This document shows positions 24,556 to 34,200 of a stretch of 35,312 nucleotides of DNA, piece after piece (within the stretch, counting starts at the first letter, position 1; the number at the start of each line of letters is the position of its first letter). The stretch comes from Roseburia sp. (GTDB lineage: Bacteria; Bacillota; Clostridia; Christensenellales; Pumilibacteraceae), in contig JAMPDA010000017.1 in NCBI GenBank assembly GCA_023665905.1, positions 1 through 35,312 on the forward strand, written 5' to 3'. The notes below the pieces were generated by a model that saw nothing but the letters and a program-made list of their open reading frames with translations, did not search any database and had not been told where the DNA came from. Both the position numbers and the translations under genes were made by a program.

Positions 24556-24795
24556 TGTCATTTCGACCGGAGCGACGAAAGCCTTTTCCACCCGATGTCA
24601 TTTCGACCGAAGCGAACGAAGTGAGCGGAGCGGAGAAATCTAGCGGCGAAGCCGCGCACCGCGACGCGTGCGTCGCGAAGTGAAGATGTAATAAGGAAAA
24701 GGGAAGAAGTGACGGGGGTTTGGCGATGCAACTTTGCGGCGGATCGCCTGGATCTCTCCGCGCGCATTGCTCCGCAATGCTTGGTCGAGATGACA
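24556..24795. repeat. Composite inverted repeat, unit 1
   Basis: A short A-like piece A' (24556-24595, TGTCATTTCGACC then GCGACGAAAGCC) precedes a full A arm (from 24596). A C segment and a B arm ending TGACA at 24795 follow. B contains its own hairpin GCATTGC/GCAATGC. A and B pair as inverted ends, so the unit can fold into one large hairpin. Confidence 0.8.
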
Positions 24796-24823
24796 TAAAA
24801 TATACTTGACAAGTAATTACATA

Positions 24824-24986
24824 TGTCATTTCGACCGGAGCGAACGCAGTGAGCGGAGCGGAGAAATCTAGGCGCGCAAGCGCCGCACTTGTATATTGTA
24901 AAGCTGTAGTAAAGCCGCTCAACCCTGCGGCGGTTCGCCTGGATCTCTCCACGCGCATTGCTCCGCAATGCTTGGTCGAGATGACA
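24824..24986. repeat. Composite inverted repeat, unit 2
   Basis: A arm from 24824, B arm ending 24986, with a different middle instead of segment C. It is joined to unit 1 by a 28-base spacer containing TTGACAAGTAATTACATA, nearly the same spacer that joins the units near 35.1 kb. Confidence 0.8.
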
Positions 24987-25037
24987 AGCTGTTTGTTGAG
25001 CCGCTTCACTCATTGCCGTATGCTTCAACCCCCGATT

Positions 25038-25247
25038 TGTCATTTCGACCGTTGCGACGGAAGCCTTTTCCACCCGATGTCATTTCGACCGGAGCGAACG
25101 CAGTGAGCGGAGCGGAGAAATCCAGGCGCGTAAGCGCCGCATGATTAAGTGAAGATGTAAAATGGAAAAGTGAAGAAGTGAACGGTGGATTGGCTTTACC
25201 TTTCTGCGGCGGATCGCCTGGACCTCTCGACTACGCTCGAGGTGACA
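25038..25247. repeat. Composite inverted repeat, unit 3
   Basis: A' at 25038-25077, A from 25078, segment C near 25148, and a shorter B variant ending 25247 whose core is CTCGACTACGCTCGAGG. Confidence 0.8.
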
Positions 25248-25260
25248 GGCTGTTTGTTTT

Positions 25261-25293
25261 GCCGCTTCACCTTGCGGCAGGTGCGGCTTTTTT
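25261..25293 (+). terminator. Terminator-like hairpin upstream of the starch operon
   Basis: GCCGC (25261-25265) with GCGGC (25283-25287), and ACCT (25269-25272) with AGGT (25279-25282), form a bulged stem followed by T6 (25288-25293). It would insulate the starch promoter from upstream transcription. Confidence 0.6.
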
Positions 25294-25299
25294 GTCTTT

Positions 25300-25380
25300 C
25301 GGAACATGTGCGAATTTACCGCATGTTTCGACATTTTACACACGAATATGCGCCGACGGTTTTGTGCAACTTGTACAAAT
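25300..25380. promoter_or_regulatory. Candidate operators upstream of the starch operon
   Basis: CGGAACATG (25300-25308) and CATGTTTCG (25322-25330) are 9-base inverted arms with one mismatch and a 13-base gap. The motif TTGTACAAAT (25371-25380), containing the palindrome TTGTACAA, recurs exactly before the pullulanase gene (31210-31219). Either could bind a sugar-responsive repressor; no regulator gene is in the window. Confidence 0.4.
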
Positions 25381-25406
25381 TCGGGCAAAATATTTGTGAA
25401 AACCTA

Positions 25407-25435
25407 TTGACAAAGGCAACGTTAAATGCTATCAT
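25407..25435 (+). promoter_or_regulatory. Promoter of the starch-uptake operon
   Basis: TTGACA (25407-25412) and TATCAT (25430-25435) with a 17-base spacer and a TG one base before the -10 (extended -10). The leader is about 30 bases and carries CGGAGGA. Confidence 0.75.
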
Positions 25436-25473
25436 AACATCAGCAATAAAAATTCATTATCGGAGGAAAATTT

Positions 25474-26826
25474 ATGAAGAAATTGCTGTCTGTTTTGTTG
25501 GCTTCTGCCATCACGATTTCCGCAGTCGGCGGACTTGCTGCGTGCAAGAAGAGTGCTAAGGAAGACGAGCACGAAATAATCGTTTGGGCGCCGGATGCCG
25601 CAAAAGCGACGTATGAAAAACTTGCGGACGACTTTTTGAAGAGCGACCCCACCAAGTACGGCGACTACACCGTAACGGTCATCTCTAAGGACGAGGGCGA
25701 CGTCGAATCTTCGCTCACCAGCGACGCGGCTATGGGCGCGGACGTGTTCTTCTTCCCGGGCGGACACGTAAACGACATGCTCAAGAAAAAGCACCTGCTC
25801 AAGGCGACCGCCGCGCAGACGACGGCTATCAAGGCGAATAACGCCGCAAACACCGTCACTCCTATTCTCGTAAACGACGAAGCGTATGCCTTCCCCGCGA
25901 CGAGCGACAACGGCTACTTCCTGTGGTACAGAAAGGACGTGCTTTCCGCGACCGATGTCGAAACGCTCGACGGCATCGTATCGGTAGCGAAAAATAAGAA
26001 CAAGAACATAATGTTCGAGTACGGCAACGGCTGGTACGCGCCTTCGTTCTGGTTCGGCATGGGCTGCAAACTCGATTACGATACCGATGGCAACTACACG
26101 ACGACTATCGACAACGCCGACGGCAAAAAAGCCATGCAGGCGTGGTACAACTATCTCAACCCCACCGACAACAAGATGAAGAACACCCAGCAGCTCATCG
26201 TTAAGGCCAACAACGACCAGAACGGCGAGTATGCGACCAACCTCGCAAACGGCACCGCTTGCGCCGCCGTCATCGGAACTTGGATCGCCGACGACCTCAA
26301 GCTCAAGCTCGCAAAAGCGGAAGGCGTCGTCGCCAGCTCGGTCACGTCGTTGAGCAGCCTCGACGCAGACACGAAGGATGCTGTCGATGACTTGTTCGAG
26401 GAAAAGATCGGCGCCGCAAAACTGCCTACGTTCACCTGCGACGGACAGCAAGTCCAGATGGGCTCGTTCTCCGCGGGCAAATACTGCGGCGTAAACAACC
26501 TGCGCGCATACGACGCCAAAAAGGCAGTCGCGCTCGAACTCGCCGCGTACTTCACGGGCGAAACCGGTCAGAGCCTGCGCTATCAGAACACCAGCGCCAT
26601 TCCGTCGAACAAAAACCTGCAGGAGAGCGACGCCGTCGCTTCCGACTTCATCGTTCAGGCGTTCCTCGCACAGAACGCTGTCGGCGGATATCTCGAGCAG
26701 AACCACAAGACCGAAATGTGGGATCTCATGGGCGGCATAGGCAACAGCATAGTCGCCGGCACGACCACTGCCGACGGACTCGATGCGGCTCTTACGTCGG
26801 TTGCCAACGCGCTCCGCGCAGACTAA
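25474..26826 (+). CDS. Maltodextrin-type ABC transporter binding lipoprotein
   Basis: A 450-residue extracellular solute-binding protein with a signal peptide and lipobox LAAC (Cys24). Family 1 (MalE-like) features include IIVWAPDAAKATYEKLADDFLK at the start of the mature part, YAFPATSDNGYFLWYRKDVL in the middle, NGWYAPSFWFGMG and AAYFTGETGQSLRYQNTSAIPSNKN near the end. Maltose or maltodextrin is inferred from the downstream amylase and pullulanase. It is the first gene of the operon, with the CGGAGG site 8 bases from the ATG. A terminator-like hairpin separates it from the permease genes, which should give an excess of binding protein. Confidence 0.88.
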   Translation: MKKLLSVLLASAITISAVGGLAACKKSAKEDEHEIIVWAPDAAKATYEKLADDFLKSDPTKYGDYTVTVISKDEGDVESSLTSDAAMGADVFFFPGGHVNDMLKKKHLLKATAAQTTAIKANNAANTVTPILVNDEAYAFPATSDNGYFLWYRKDVLSATDVETLDGIVSVAKNKNKNIMFEYGNGWYAPSFWFGMGCKLDYDTDGNYTTTIDNADGKKAMQAWYNYLNPTDNKMKNTQQLIVKANNDQNGEYATNLANGTACAAVIGTWIADDLKLKLAKAEGVVASSVTSLSSLDADTKDAVDDLFEEKIGAAKLPTFTCDGQQVQMGSFSAGKYCGVNNLRAYDAKKAVALELAAYFTGETGQSLRYQNTSAIPSNKNLQESDAVASDFIVQAFLAQNAVGGYLEQNHKTEMWDLMGGIGNSIVAGTTTADGLDAALTSVANALRAD

Positions 26827-26853
26827 TTACAAGCAATAAAACAATAGGGAAGT

Positions 26854-26890
26854 TTGCCGAGCCGAGCGCATTCGGCTCGGCAATTTCTTT
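26854..26890 (+). terminator. Intercistronic hairpin between binding protein and permease
   Basis: TTGCCGAGCCGA (26854-26865) and TCGGCTCGGCAA (26872-26883) form a perfect 12-bp stem with a 6-base loop and a T-rich tail. It probably ends part of the transcripts or protects the upstream message. Confidence 0.8.
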
Positions 26891-26919
26891 TAAATTCTAT
26901 CGAAGACAGGGAGTAAATT

Positions 26920-28443
26920 ATGGGATCTACCAACAATACCACTCCCACCTGGAAGCAATTTAACCGACCCTGGTATCTTAAGTTCCTCTATTCGATAGGC
27001 GGCTACTTTAAAAACGTAGGCTTAATGCTGTGGCGCGTCATAAAAGCCATACCGTTCAAGATTTGGGGATTTATACTCGGAATAGGCTTATGCTTCCGTG
27101 GACTGTGGTTTAGATTCAGACACGGAGACTGGCGCACAAAAGTGTCGTATCTCATTATGGGATTCGGCTGTTTTTCGCGCAGTCCCAAACAGATAGTCAA
27201 AGGCTTGTTGCTGTTTGCGATAGAGGCGCTGTTCGTGCTGTACATGGTGTTATTGGGCGGACCTAATCTCGCAAGGTTCGGCACGCTCGGCACGGTGGAG
27301 TTCGTAAGCGTCAATCAGCCGTACGACAACTCGCTCACCATACTTCTGTACAGCGTATTGGCGATCATTCTCATAATCGCGTTTGCGTATATGTATGTTC
27401 TTAACACCAAGATCGCATACAACACGCAAAAGATGGTCGAGGCGGGCAAGCCGCTCACCGGCTTTAAGCAACAGCTCAACTATGCGCTCAACGACGGCTA
27501 CAATGTTACGATACTGATCCTGCCTATACTCGGCGTGTTCCTTATCACCATTCTGCCGCTTATGTGCAACATCTTGGTCGCGTTCACCAGCTTCGACGGC
27601 AAGCATTTGCCGCCGCAAAACCTTTTCGGCTGGGTGGGCATGAACAACTTTAAGTCGGTCTTTACCGGTTCTGACAGCACGCTTATTTGGCGCATACTCG
27701 GCTGGACGCTCATTTGGGCGGTGTTCGCCACATTCAGTAACTTCTTCTTCGGCATGTTCTTGGCGATGATAATCAACAAGAAGTCGATCAAGCTCAAAGT
27801 GTTCTGGCGCACCTGCTTTATAATCGTAATAGCCATTCCGGACTTTATCACCTTGCTTATGATGAGCAACTTCTTCAGCTCGAGCGACATACCGTCGACG
27901 ACGGGACCGTTCAACTTGATGTTGCAGCAGTGGTTCGGCATAAAGGACGCCAACTTCGACTTTTTCGGAACGCGAAGTATGAAGGCGATGAATGCACGAA
28001 TTATGATAATAGTCGTCAACCTCTGGCGCGGCATGCCGTATACCATGCTCGCGACGTACGGCATACTGATGAACATTCCGGACGAGCTGTACGAGTCGAG
28101 CAAGATAGACGGCGCGGGTCCGGTAAGACGGTTCGTGTCCATCACGTTCCCGTACATAATGTTCGTCATGGCGCCGCAGCTCATCACGACGTTTACGGGC
28201 AACCTCAACAACTTCAACGTAATATTCTTCCTTACGGGCGGCGGACCTACCCCCGTCGGAAGCACGGTCGGAAGCACGGACCTTCTCATAACGTATTTGT
28301 ACAAGCTCACCATCAACGGCGACGCAAAGCGTTACGGGCAGGGCGCTGTTTTGGGAATATTCATGTTCCTCATATCCAGCTTCTTTGCGCTCATCGTGTT
28401 TAACAGCTCCAAATCCAACACGCAGGAGGATACTTTCCAATGA
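26920..28443 (+). CDS. MalF-type ABC transporter permease
   Basis: A 507-residue permease of the carbohydrate uptake-1 family, with about eight hydrophobic segments. The coupling motif is YESSKIDGAGPVRRFVSITFPYI (EAA type) around residue 390. NNFNVIFFLTGGGPT and GSTDLLITYLYKLT near the end are MalF-like signatures. The N-terminus has about 180 extra residues including early hydrophobic and basic segments, longer than simple sugar permeases but common in MalF-like proteins. The ribosome binding site AGGGAG is 6 bases before the start. It overlaps the next permease by 4 bases (ATGA). Confidence 0.9.
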   Translation: MGSTNNTTPTWKQFNRPWYLKFLYSIGGYFKNVGLMLWRVIKAIPFKIWGFILGIGLCFRGLWFRFRHGDWRTKVSYLIMGFGCFSRSPKQIVKGLLLFAIEALFVLYMVLLGGPNLARFGTLGTVEFVSVNQPYDNSLTILLYSVLAIILIIAFAYMYVLNTKIAYNTQKMVEAGKPLTGFKQQLNYALNDGYNVTILILPILGVFLITILPLMCNILVAFTSFDGKHLPPQNLFGWVGMNNFKSVFTGSDSTLIWRILGWTLIWAVFATFSNFFFGMFLAMIINKKSIKLKVFWRTCFIIVIAIPDFITLLMMSNFFSSSDIPSTTGPFNLMLQQWFGIKDANFDFFGTRSMKAMNARIMIIVVNLWRGMPYTMLATYGILMNIPDELYESSKIDGAGPVRRFVSITFPYIMFVMAPQLITTFTGNLNNFNVIFFLTGGGPTPVGSTVGSTDLLITYLYKLTINGDAKRYGQGAVLGIFMFLISSFFALIVFNSSKSNTQEDTFQ

Positions 28444-29306
28444 TAGGATTAAGATCTAAGCGTATAATCAGCGATACGATAATCTACATCGTGTTGACTG
28501 TTATGGTAGTGATTTGGCTGTTCCCGCTTTTGTGGATGATACTCCGCGCGTTCGACACCAACCAGTCGCTGACGTCCACAACGGTGTTCCCCAAGGACTT
28601 CACGACGGTCAACTTCCGCAACCTGTTCCCGGGCGGCGCCGACTACGACTCCAACCCGTACGCGCGCTGGCTTTTGAACACTTTTGTCGTAGCTATAATC
28701 TCGTGCGTTATTTCGACGCTGTTCGTTTTGATGGTGTCGTACGCTCTTTCGCGACTGCGCTTCAAAGCACGTAAAAAGCTAATGAACATATCCCTCATTT
28801 TGGGCTTGTTCCCCGGCTTTTTGTCGATGGTGTTGCTGTACGAGATATTCAAGCTCGCAAATCTTACGAACAACCTCGTCGGACTTGCTCTCGTATATTC
28901 GCTGGCGTCGGGCACGGGGTACTACATCGTAAAAGGCTTTTTCGATACCGTGCCGATGGCGATAGACGAGGCGGCGCGAATAGACGGCGCAACCAAGAAC
29001 CGCATATTCTGGCAGATGATACTTCCGCTCAGTAAGCCGATAATCATTTATACGATACTGACGAACTTCATCAGCCCGTGGTGCGACTTCATTATGGCTA
29101 AGCTGTTCATGAACGACCCGACCAACCAATACATGACGGTCGCCGTGGGCTTGCAGTCATGGCTCAACGACAGAACGAAAGTAGCGACATTCTTCGCTCG
29201 GTTCTGCGCAGGCGGTACGCTCATAGCGGTGCCTATCGTCATACTGTACATGATAATGCAAAAGTTCTACGTAGCCGGCATAACCGGCGGCGCGGCGAAA
29301 GGCTGA
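28440..29306 (+). CDS. MalG-type ABC transporter permease
   Basis: A 288-residue partner permease with six membrane segments. The EAA motif is IDEAARIDGATKNRIFWQMILPLSKP, close to the family consensus, and the C-terminal AVGLQSWL region is MalG-like. It overlaps the preceding gene by 4 bases, implying translational coupling in a 1:1 complex. No ATPase subunit (MalK/MsmX) is encoded in the cluster; in many Firmicutes one shared MsmX serves several sugar transporters, so that is likely here (inference). Confidence 0.92.
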   Translation: MIGLRSKRIISDTIIYIVLTVMVVIWLFPLLWMILRAFDTNQSLTSTTVFPKDFTTVNFRNLFPGGADYDSNPYARWLLNTFVVAIISCVISTLFVLMVSYALSRLRFKARKKLMNISLILGLFPGFLSMVLLYEIFKLANLTNNLVGLALVYSLASGTGYYIVKGFFDTVPMAIDEAARIDGATKNRIFWQMILPLSKPIIIYTILTNFISPWCDFIMAKLFMNDPTNQYMTVAVGLQSWLNDRTKVATFFARFCAGGTLIAVPIVILYMIMQKFYVAGITGGAAKG

Positions 29307-29320
29307 TATCGGTTTTCAAG

Positions 29321-29365
29321 CGTAAAGGGCGGTCCGTTTCGGATCACCCTTTACGTCTTGTATTT
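29321..29365 (+). terminator. Hairpin after the sugar permease genes
   Basis: CGTAAAGGG (29321-29329) pairs with CCCTTTACG (29347-29355), with an inner TCCG/CGGA stem, followed by a modest T-rich tail. It is a probable terminator or processing hairpin before the amylase gene. Confidence 0.65.
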
Positions 29366-29392
29366 TAAAAAACATTTACATCTACTTATAAC
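29364..29392 (+). promoter_or_regulatory. Weak candidate promoter of the amylase gene
   Basis: TTTAAA (29364-29369) and TATAAC (29387-29392) with a 17-base spacer. Each box matches the consensus at only some positions, so the gene may instead depend on read-through. Confidence 0.35.
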
Positions 29393-29415
29393 TTTTTTAC
29401 TTCACGGTGAATCAC

Positions 29416-31206
29416 ATGAAATTAAAGAAGATACTCTCCGCCGTAACGGCGTTTGCCGTGTGCTCGTCGATGACGCTCGCGGCGCTCGGCTGCAACAAGG
29501 ACGATGGGGATAAACCCGACTGCATGCCGGTCAACACCGAAACGTACGACATTCCCGAGGACTATTGCCGCACGTATTACGAGGTTTTCGTGCGCAGCTT
29601 TTCGGACAGCGACGGCGACGGCATAGGCGATATACGCGGACTTATAAATAATTTGGATTATTTAAACGACGGCGATCCCTCGACAATGAGCGATCTCGGC
29701 GTCAACGCCATTTGGATGATGCCCATAAATCAAGCCGGCTCCTATCACAAGTACGACGTAATAGATTACAAGAGCATAGACAGGGAATACGGAACGCTCG
29801 ACGATTTCGACGATTTAGTGACGGAGTGCAACAAGCGCGGCATTTGGCTGCAGATGGATCTTGTTTTAAACCACACGTCCAGGCAGCATCCGTGGTTCCA
29901 AGCCGCTTTGGACGGGCTCGGCAAAAAGGGCGACAAAGCGGCGGAGGACGCGGTCGATCACTACACCTTCGTAGAGGCGAGTAGCAGCACCGATCTTCCG
30001 CAAAAGGGGAGCTGGTACAAGGCGGGCAAAAAATCAGTGTCCGGCAAGGATTATTACTATCTCGGAAACTTCTCGAGCGACATGCCCGACGTAAATCTCG
30101 CCAACGAGAACGTGCAAAAGGACATAAAAGAGATCGTCGATTTTTGGCTGGAACGCGGCATAAAGTCGTTCCGCCTCGACGCCGTGCCTTGGGCTTTCGA
30201 TAACGAAGTACAGGAGTGCGGCGGCAGCAATCTCGAATTTTGGACCTGGTTCAACGACTACTGCAACTCGAAGGGCGCCGAAGTCGCCGAGGCGCAGGGC
30301 TGGGACAGCGACGGCATAGCGCGCTATTGCTACAACGTGGGCGAGGTGCTCACGAGCAGCAGCGTAGTTATAAACAGCTATTACGAAACGGGCATGAGCA
30401 ACTTCAGCTTTTCGCTGAGCGGCAGTAAGGACAACGGCTTTGCGGGCGTCGCCAAGGGCTATTCCAACAGCGGCGGCTGGGGAATGGCGAGCAGGCTTAC
30501 CAACTTGCAGACGGAAGTCCTCGAAAAAGACCAGAACGCGATACTCAGCAATGTGCTGTCCAATCATGATATGGACAGGCTCGCTAAATACTTCGGCGAC
30601 GACGTTACGGCAAAAATAGCGGCAGGGCTGTACCTGCTTGCGCCAGGCAATCCGTACATATACTACGGCGAGGAGATCGGCATGGCAGGCACGGGCAACG
30701 ACCCGAGCAAGCGCATATCGTTCAACTGGGGTGACAGTAGCAAGGGCATCACGGACGGGCCGAGCGGCGTCGATTACAAGGGCGATCAGCCCTTCGGCTC
30801 TTGGCGCACCCAAAAGTCGGACAGCGACTCCATACTCACGTATTACCGCTACGCAATACGACTGCGCAACATGTTCCCCGAAATAGGCAGAGGCACGATA
30901 GCGCCGTATGCGCTCGACGGGAGCGGCAAACTTGCGACCCTGAGCGAGGTGCGAGGGGATCAACAGCGCGCGCCGCACCTTATAAATACCGCAAATATGG
31001 ACATATGCGCATATACGCTCACTTGGAACGATAGGACGGTGCTCATTGTCCACAACATCGGCGAGGAGAGCGTCACGGTCGATACTTCGGGCTTTGCCGG
31101 TTATTCGGTCGTAGGTTCGCTCAAAGCGGACGGCGGCGAAGTTTCGATGTCGGGCAGCAGTTTAACTCTGCCTGCCGCGTCGGTCGCGGTGCTCAAAGCC
31201 GCATAA
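29416..31206 (+). CDS. Lipoprotein alpha-amylase family enzyme (GH13)
   Basis: A 596-residue GH13 glycosidase with a signal peptide and lipobox LGC, so it is tethered outside the cell. Catalytic residues are in place: nucleophile Asp255 (FRLDAVPWAF), acid/base Glu310 (NVGEVLTS) and transition-state Asp385 (SNHDMDR). Conserved region I is LQMDLVLNHTS, and DGDGIGDIRGL suggests a calcium site. Substrate is probably starch or maltodextrins; alpha-amylase and neopullulanase-type activities cannot be told apart by eye. The start at 29416 has a GGTGA site 5 bases upstream; a GTG at 29407 would add three residues. It sits between the transport genes and pullulanase. Confidence 0.9.
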   Translation: MKLKKILSAVTAFAVCSSMTLAALGCNKDDGDKPDCMPVNTETYDIPEDYCRTYYEVFVRSFSDSDGDGIGDIRGLINNLDYLNDGDPSTMSDLGVNAIWMMPINQAGSYHKYDVIDYKSIDREYGTLDDFDDLVTECNKRGIWLQMDLVLNHTSRQHPWFQAALDGLGKKGDKAAEDAVDHYTFVEASSSTDLPQKGSWYKAGKKSVSGKDYYYLGNFSSDMPDVNLANENVQKDIKEIVDFWLERGIKSFRLDAVPWAFDNEVQECGGSNLEFWTWFNDYCNSKGAEVAEAQGWDSDGIARYCYNVGEVLTSSSVVINSYYETGMSNFSFSLSGSKDNGFAGVAKGYSNSGGWGMASRLTNLQTEVLEKDQNAILSNVLSNHDMDRLAKYFGDDVTAKIAAGLYLLAPGNPYIYYGEEIGMAGTGNDPSKRISFNWGDSSKGITDGPSGVDYKGDQPFGSWRTQKSDSDSILTYYRYAIRLRNMFPEIGRGTIAPYALDGSGKLATLSEVRGDQQRAPHLINTANMDICAYTLTWNDRTVLIVHNIGEESVTVDTSGFAGYSVVGSLKADGGEVSMSGSSLTLPAASVAVLKAA

Positions 31207-31245
31207 ACATTGTACAAATATTGTAAATAATAAAAGGAGTTTATG

Positions 31246-34200
31246 ATGAAGAAACAACTTTCCAAACAACGTGTGGGGATAGTACGGCTGCTCGCGATAG
31301 CGTTGCTCGTCGTGGCGTTCGCACTCATTTCCATGCCGCTTAACCTTCTCGGCGCGCGTGCGGAAGTCGCGAGCGAGGAGCGCGCGGCGGAGGAGAAGAA
31401 CGGCGGCGTGCAGCAGAGCGCGCAAGCCGCAGTCAGCTTTACGCTCACTATCAACTATTATCGCTCGGGCAGCTACGACGGCTGGTGGCTGTGGCTGTGG
31501 GATGCAGGCAAGGACGGCGTAGACACCGCCTTTACGAGCCCTAAGAATATCGGCGGCAAGCAGTGGCGACAATACACAAAGCAAGTGACCGATTTGACGC
31601 CTGCCGACGACGGCAAGCTTATCGGGTTCATAGTCAGGGATACTAATTGGAATAAGGATCCCGACGGCGATCGATATGTCACCGTGGACGACATCAAAAA
31701 CGGCAAGATCGAAATATGGCTCATAACCGACGACGCCACTATTTACACCAACAAGGAGGATGCCATTGAGGCTATGAACGAGGCATCGCGTAACAAGATC
31801 ACGACGGCGTATTTCGCTACGTATAAGAGAGTGCACTTCGATACGAGCGTCGCTATCACCAATAAATCGGTGTTCAAGCTCAAAAAGGGCGACGACGTTG
31901 TAAAGACGATCGATTGCAGTCTGCCCAATAACAGTCAGTACGTCGGCGCGATGTCCGTCGATATGTCGTTCACCGAAGAAGTGGATATCACTGCATCGTA
32001 CACCGTTGTGGACGAGCCGGACGAGATCGACGAAGCGATAAACTTCGCTAAGCGCGCCGTCAGCAAAACCAAGCTGTTCTCCACCGATAAGTTCGAAACA
32101 GATTACGGCTATACGGGAACGCTCGGCGCGGAGTACTCCGCCACGCAGACGGTGTTCACGGTGTGGGCGCCGACGGCAGGCGATCTTAAGCTCAACATCT
32201 ACGACGCCGGCACCGGCGGCACGGCTACCGTGCACGACATGGCGCGCGGCGAAAAGGGCACCTGGACGAAAACGGTCAGCGGCGACCTTAAGAACAAGTA
32301 TTACACATATTCCGTCGTGAACGGAAACAAGACGGACGAGGTTGTCGATCCGTATGCGCGCAGCGGCGGCACAAACGGCAAGCGCGGCATGATAGTCGAT
32401 CTCGATTCGACCGACCCGACGGGCTGGAGCACGCAGCAAGAGCCGACGCTCGCTTCCAACACGCATGCGGTCATTTACGAGGCGCAGCTCCGCGATCTCA
32501 CCATTCACGAAAGCTCGGGCGTGTCGGCGGCTAACCGCGGCAAGTTCCTCGGGCTTACCGAAACGGGCACCAAAAACGCGTCGGGCAAGGCGACCGCGCT
32601 CGACTATCTCAAGGAATTGGGCGTGACGCAGGTGCACTTCCAGCCGATGTTCGACTTTGCGTCCGTAGACGAGAACTTTACGACCGCAACGTACAATAAG
32701 GACGGCGAGTACAACTGGGGTTACGATCCGCTCAACTACAATATGCCGGAAGGCTCGTACTCGTCCGACCCGTCGGACGGCACGAAGCGCGTCAACGAGA
32801 TGAAGCAGATGATAATGGCGCTCCACAACGCCGGCATACAGGTCGTTATGGACGTCGTTTACAACCATGTCAGCGACGCGGCAGGCTCTAACTTCGAGAA
32901 GCTCGTGCCCGGCTACTACTTCCGCACCGACGACGCCGGCAAGTATCTCGACGGTTCGGGCTGCGGCAACGGCACGGCGTCCGAGCGCGTGATGTTCCGC
33001 AAATTCATGATAGACTCCGTCAAGTATTGGACGCAGGAATATAAGGTGGACGGCTTCCGTTTCGACCTCATGGGCTTGCACGATATCGACACGATGAACC
33101 AACTGTACGACGCGCTTCATGCGATCAATCCCGACGTCATCGTCTACGGCGAGGGCTGGGACGCATCGTCGGAAAAGAACGGTCTGCCCGTAGACAAGCA
33201 GGCGAAGATCGCCAATGCGGCGCAAATGCCCAATATCGCGTTCTTCGACGACGTCATTCGCGACGGCTTGAAGGGCAGTGTTTTCACCGTGACCGACACC
33301 GGCTTCATTTCCGGCAAGGCGGATACCGATAAGGCGGTCTACGTCGGCGCTTATGGCGCGACCAACGACTTTGCCGCTAACCCGACGCAGAACATCAACT
33401 ACGTGGCGTGCCACGACAACAGCTTGCTTTGGGATAAGCTCAACGCGTCCGTGGACGCGAGCCGTGAAACGCTCAAGGCGATCAACCGTTTGGCGGCGGT
33501 TTCCGTGCTCACCAGCCAGGGCATAGCGTTCTTCCCCGCAGGCGAGGAGATGCTGCGCAGTAAGCGCACGGAAAAGGACAATACTTACGACAACCGCGCG
33601 ACTGTTTATAAGACGGATTCGTCGTACTATTACTCGGACAACTCGTACAAGTCGCCCGACTCCGTCAACGCCATCGATTGGAACCTCTTGGATACCAACG
33701 CCGATATGGTGGAGTTCTATAAAGGCTTGATCGCGATCAAAAAGACCTGGCCGCAATTCCAGATCGAAACCAAAGCCGACATCGACGCGTGCGTCACCGT
33801 CAAAGACGACAACAAGAAAGACGGCGTTGCCGTGTACGTCGTAAAAGATCCGAGCGGCGATGCGAGCGCGGTAGTCATTCTCAACAACAACAGTCTGGCG
33901 CAGCGCGTAGCTATTCCGCAGGGCGATTACGAAGTGTTCGTAGACGGCGACAAGGCGTCTACCGACAAGCTCGGATCGTTCAGCGGCAGCGAGTTCACCG
34001 TCGGCGCGCGTTCGGCGGCTGTGCTCCGCGCCAACCTCACCGCGGACGCTGTCAGCGGCTTTAAGTACGCAGTAGAGGAAGTCCCCGAAGCAAAGAGCAA
34101 CCTCGGGCTTGCGCTCGGGCTCGGCATAGGCATTCCTGTAGCGATACTCATTGCCGGCGGCGTTGTGTTCGGCGTGCTCTACAGCAAGAAGAAAAAGGGC

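Larger units (their letters stand above)
24349..25260. repeat. Repeat-filled intergenic region upstream of the starch locus
   Basis: This stretch has no credible gene. It holds a chain of related elements: arm A, beginning TGTCATTTCGACC and ending GGAGAAATC; arm B, ending GGTCGAGATGACA and roughly the inverse of A; and between them a purine-rich segment C of the type GTGAAGATGTAA..GGAAAAGTGAAGAAGTG. Units: C-B at 24351-24469, A'-A-C-B at 24556-24795, A-B at 24824-24986, A'-A-C-B at 25038-25247. The first element begins right after the stop codon of the preceding gene. Open frames here are repeat translations, not genes. Confidence 0.85.

Noticed and set aside
24542..25388. Overlapping small frames in the repeat region (24542-25009, 24558-25073, 25080-25388)
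   Set aside because: They translate the A/B/C repeats; the same peptide pieces recur wherever the repeats do, with no start signals.
25396..25412. Possible catabolite (cre) site near TGAAAACCTATTGACA
   Set aside because: The central CG of the cre consensus is missing, and the sequence overlaps the -35 box, which explains part of the match.
31162..33756. 864-residue open frame antisense to pullulanase and amylase ends
   Set aside because: It lies opposite clear GH13 coding sequence, is rich in Arg/His/Val as mirror frames of this codon usage are, and has no domain or good start signal.
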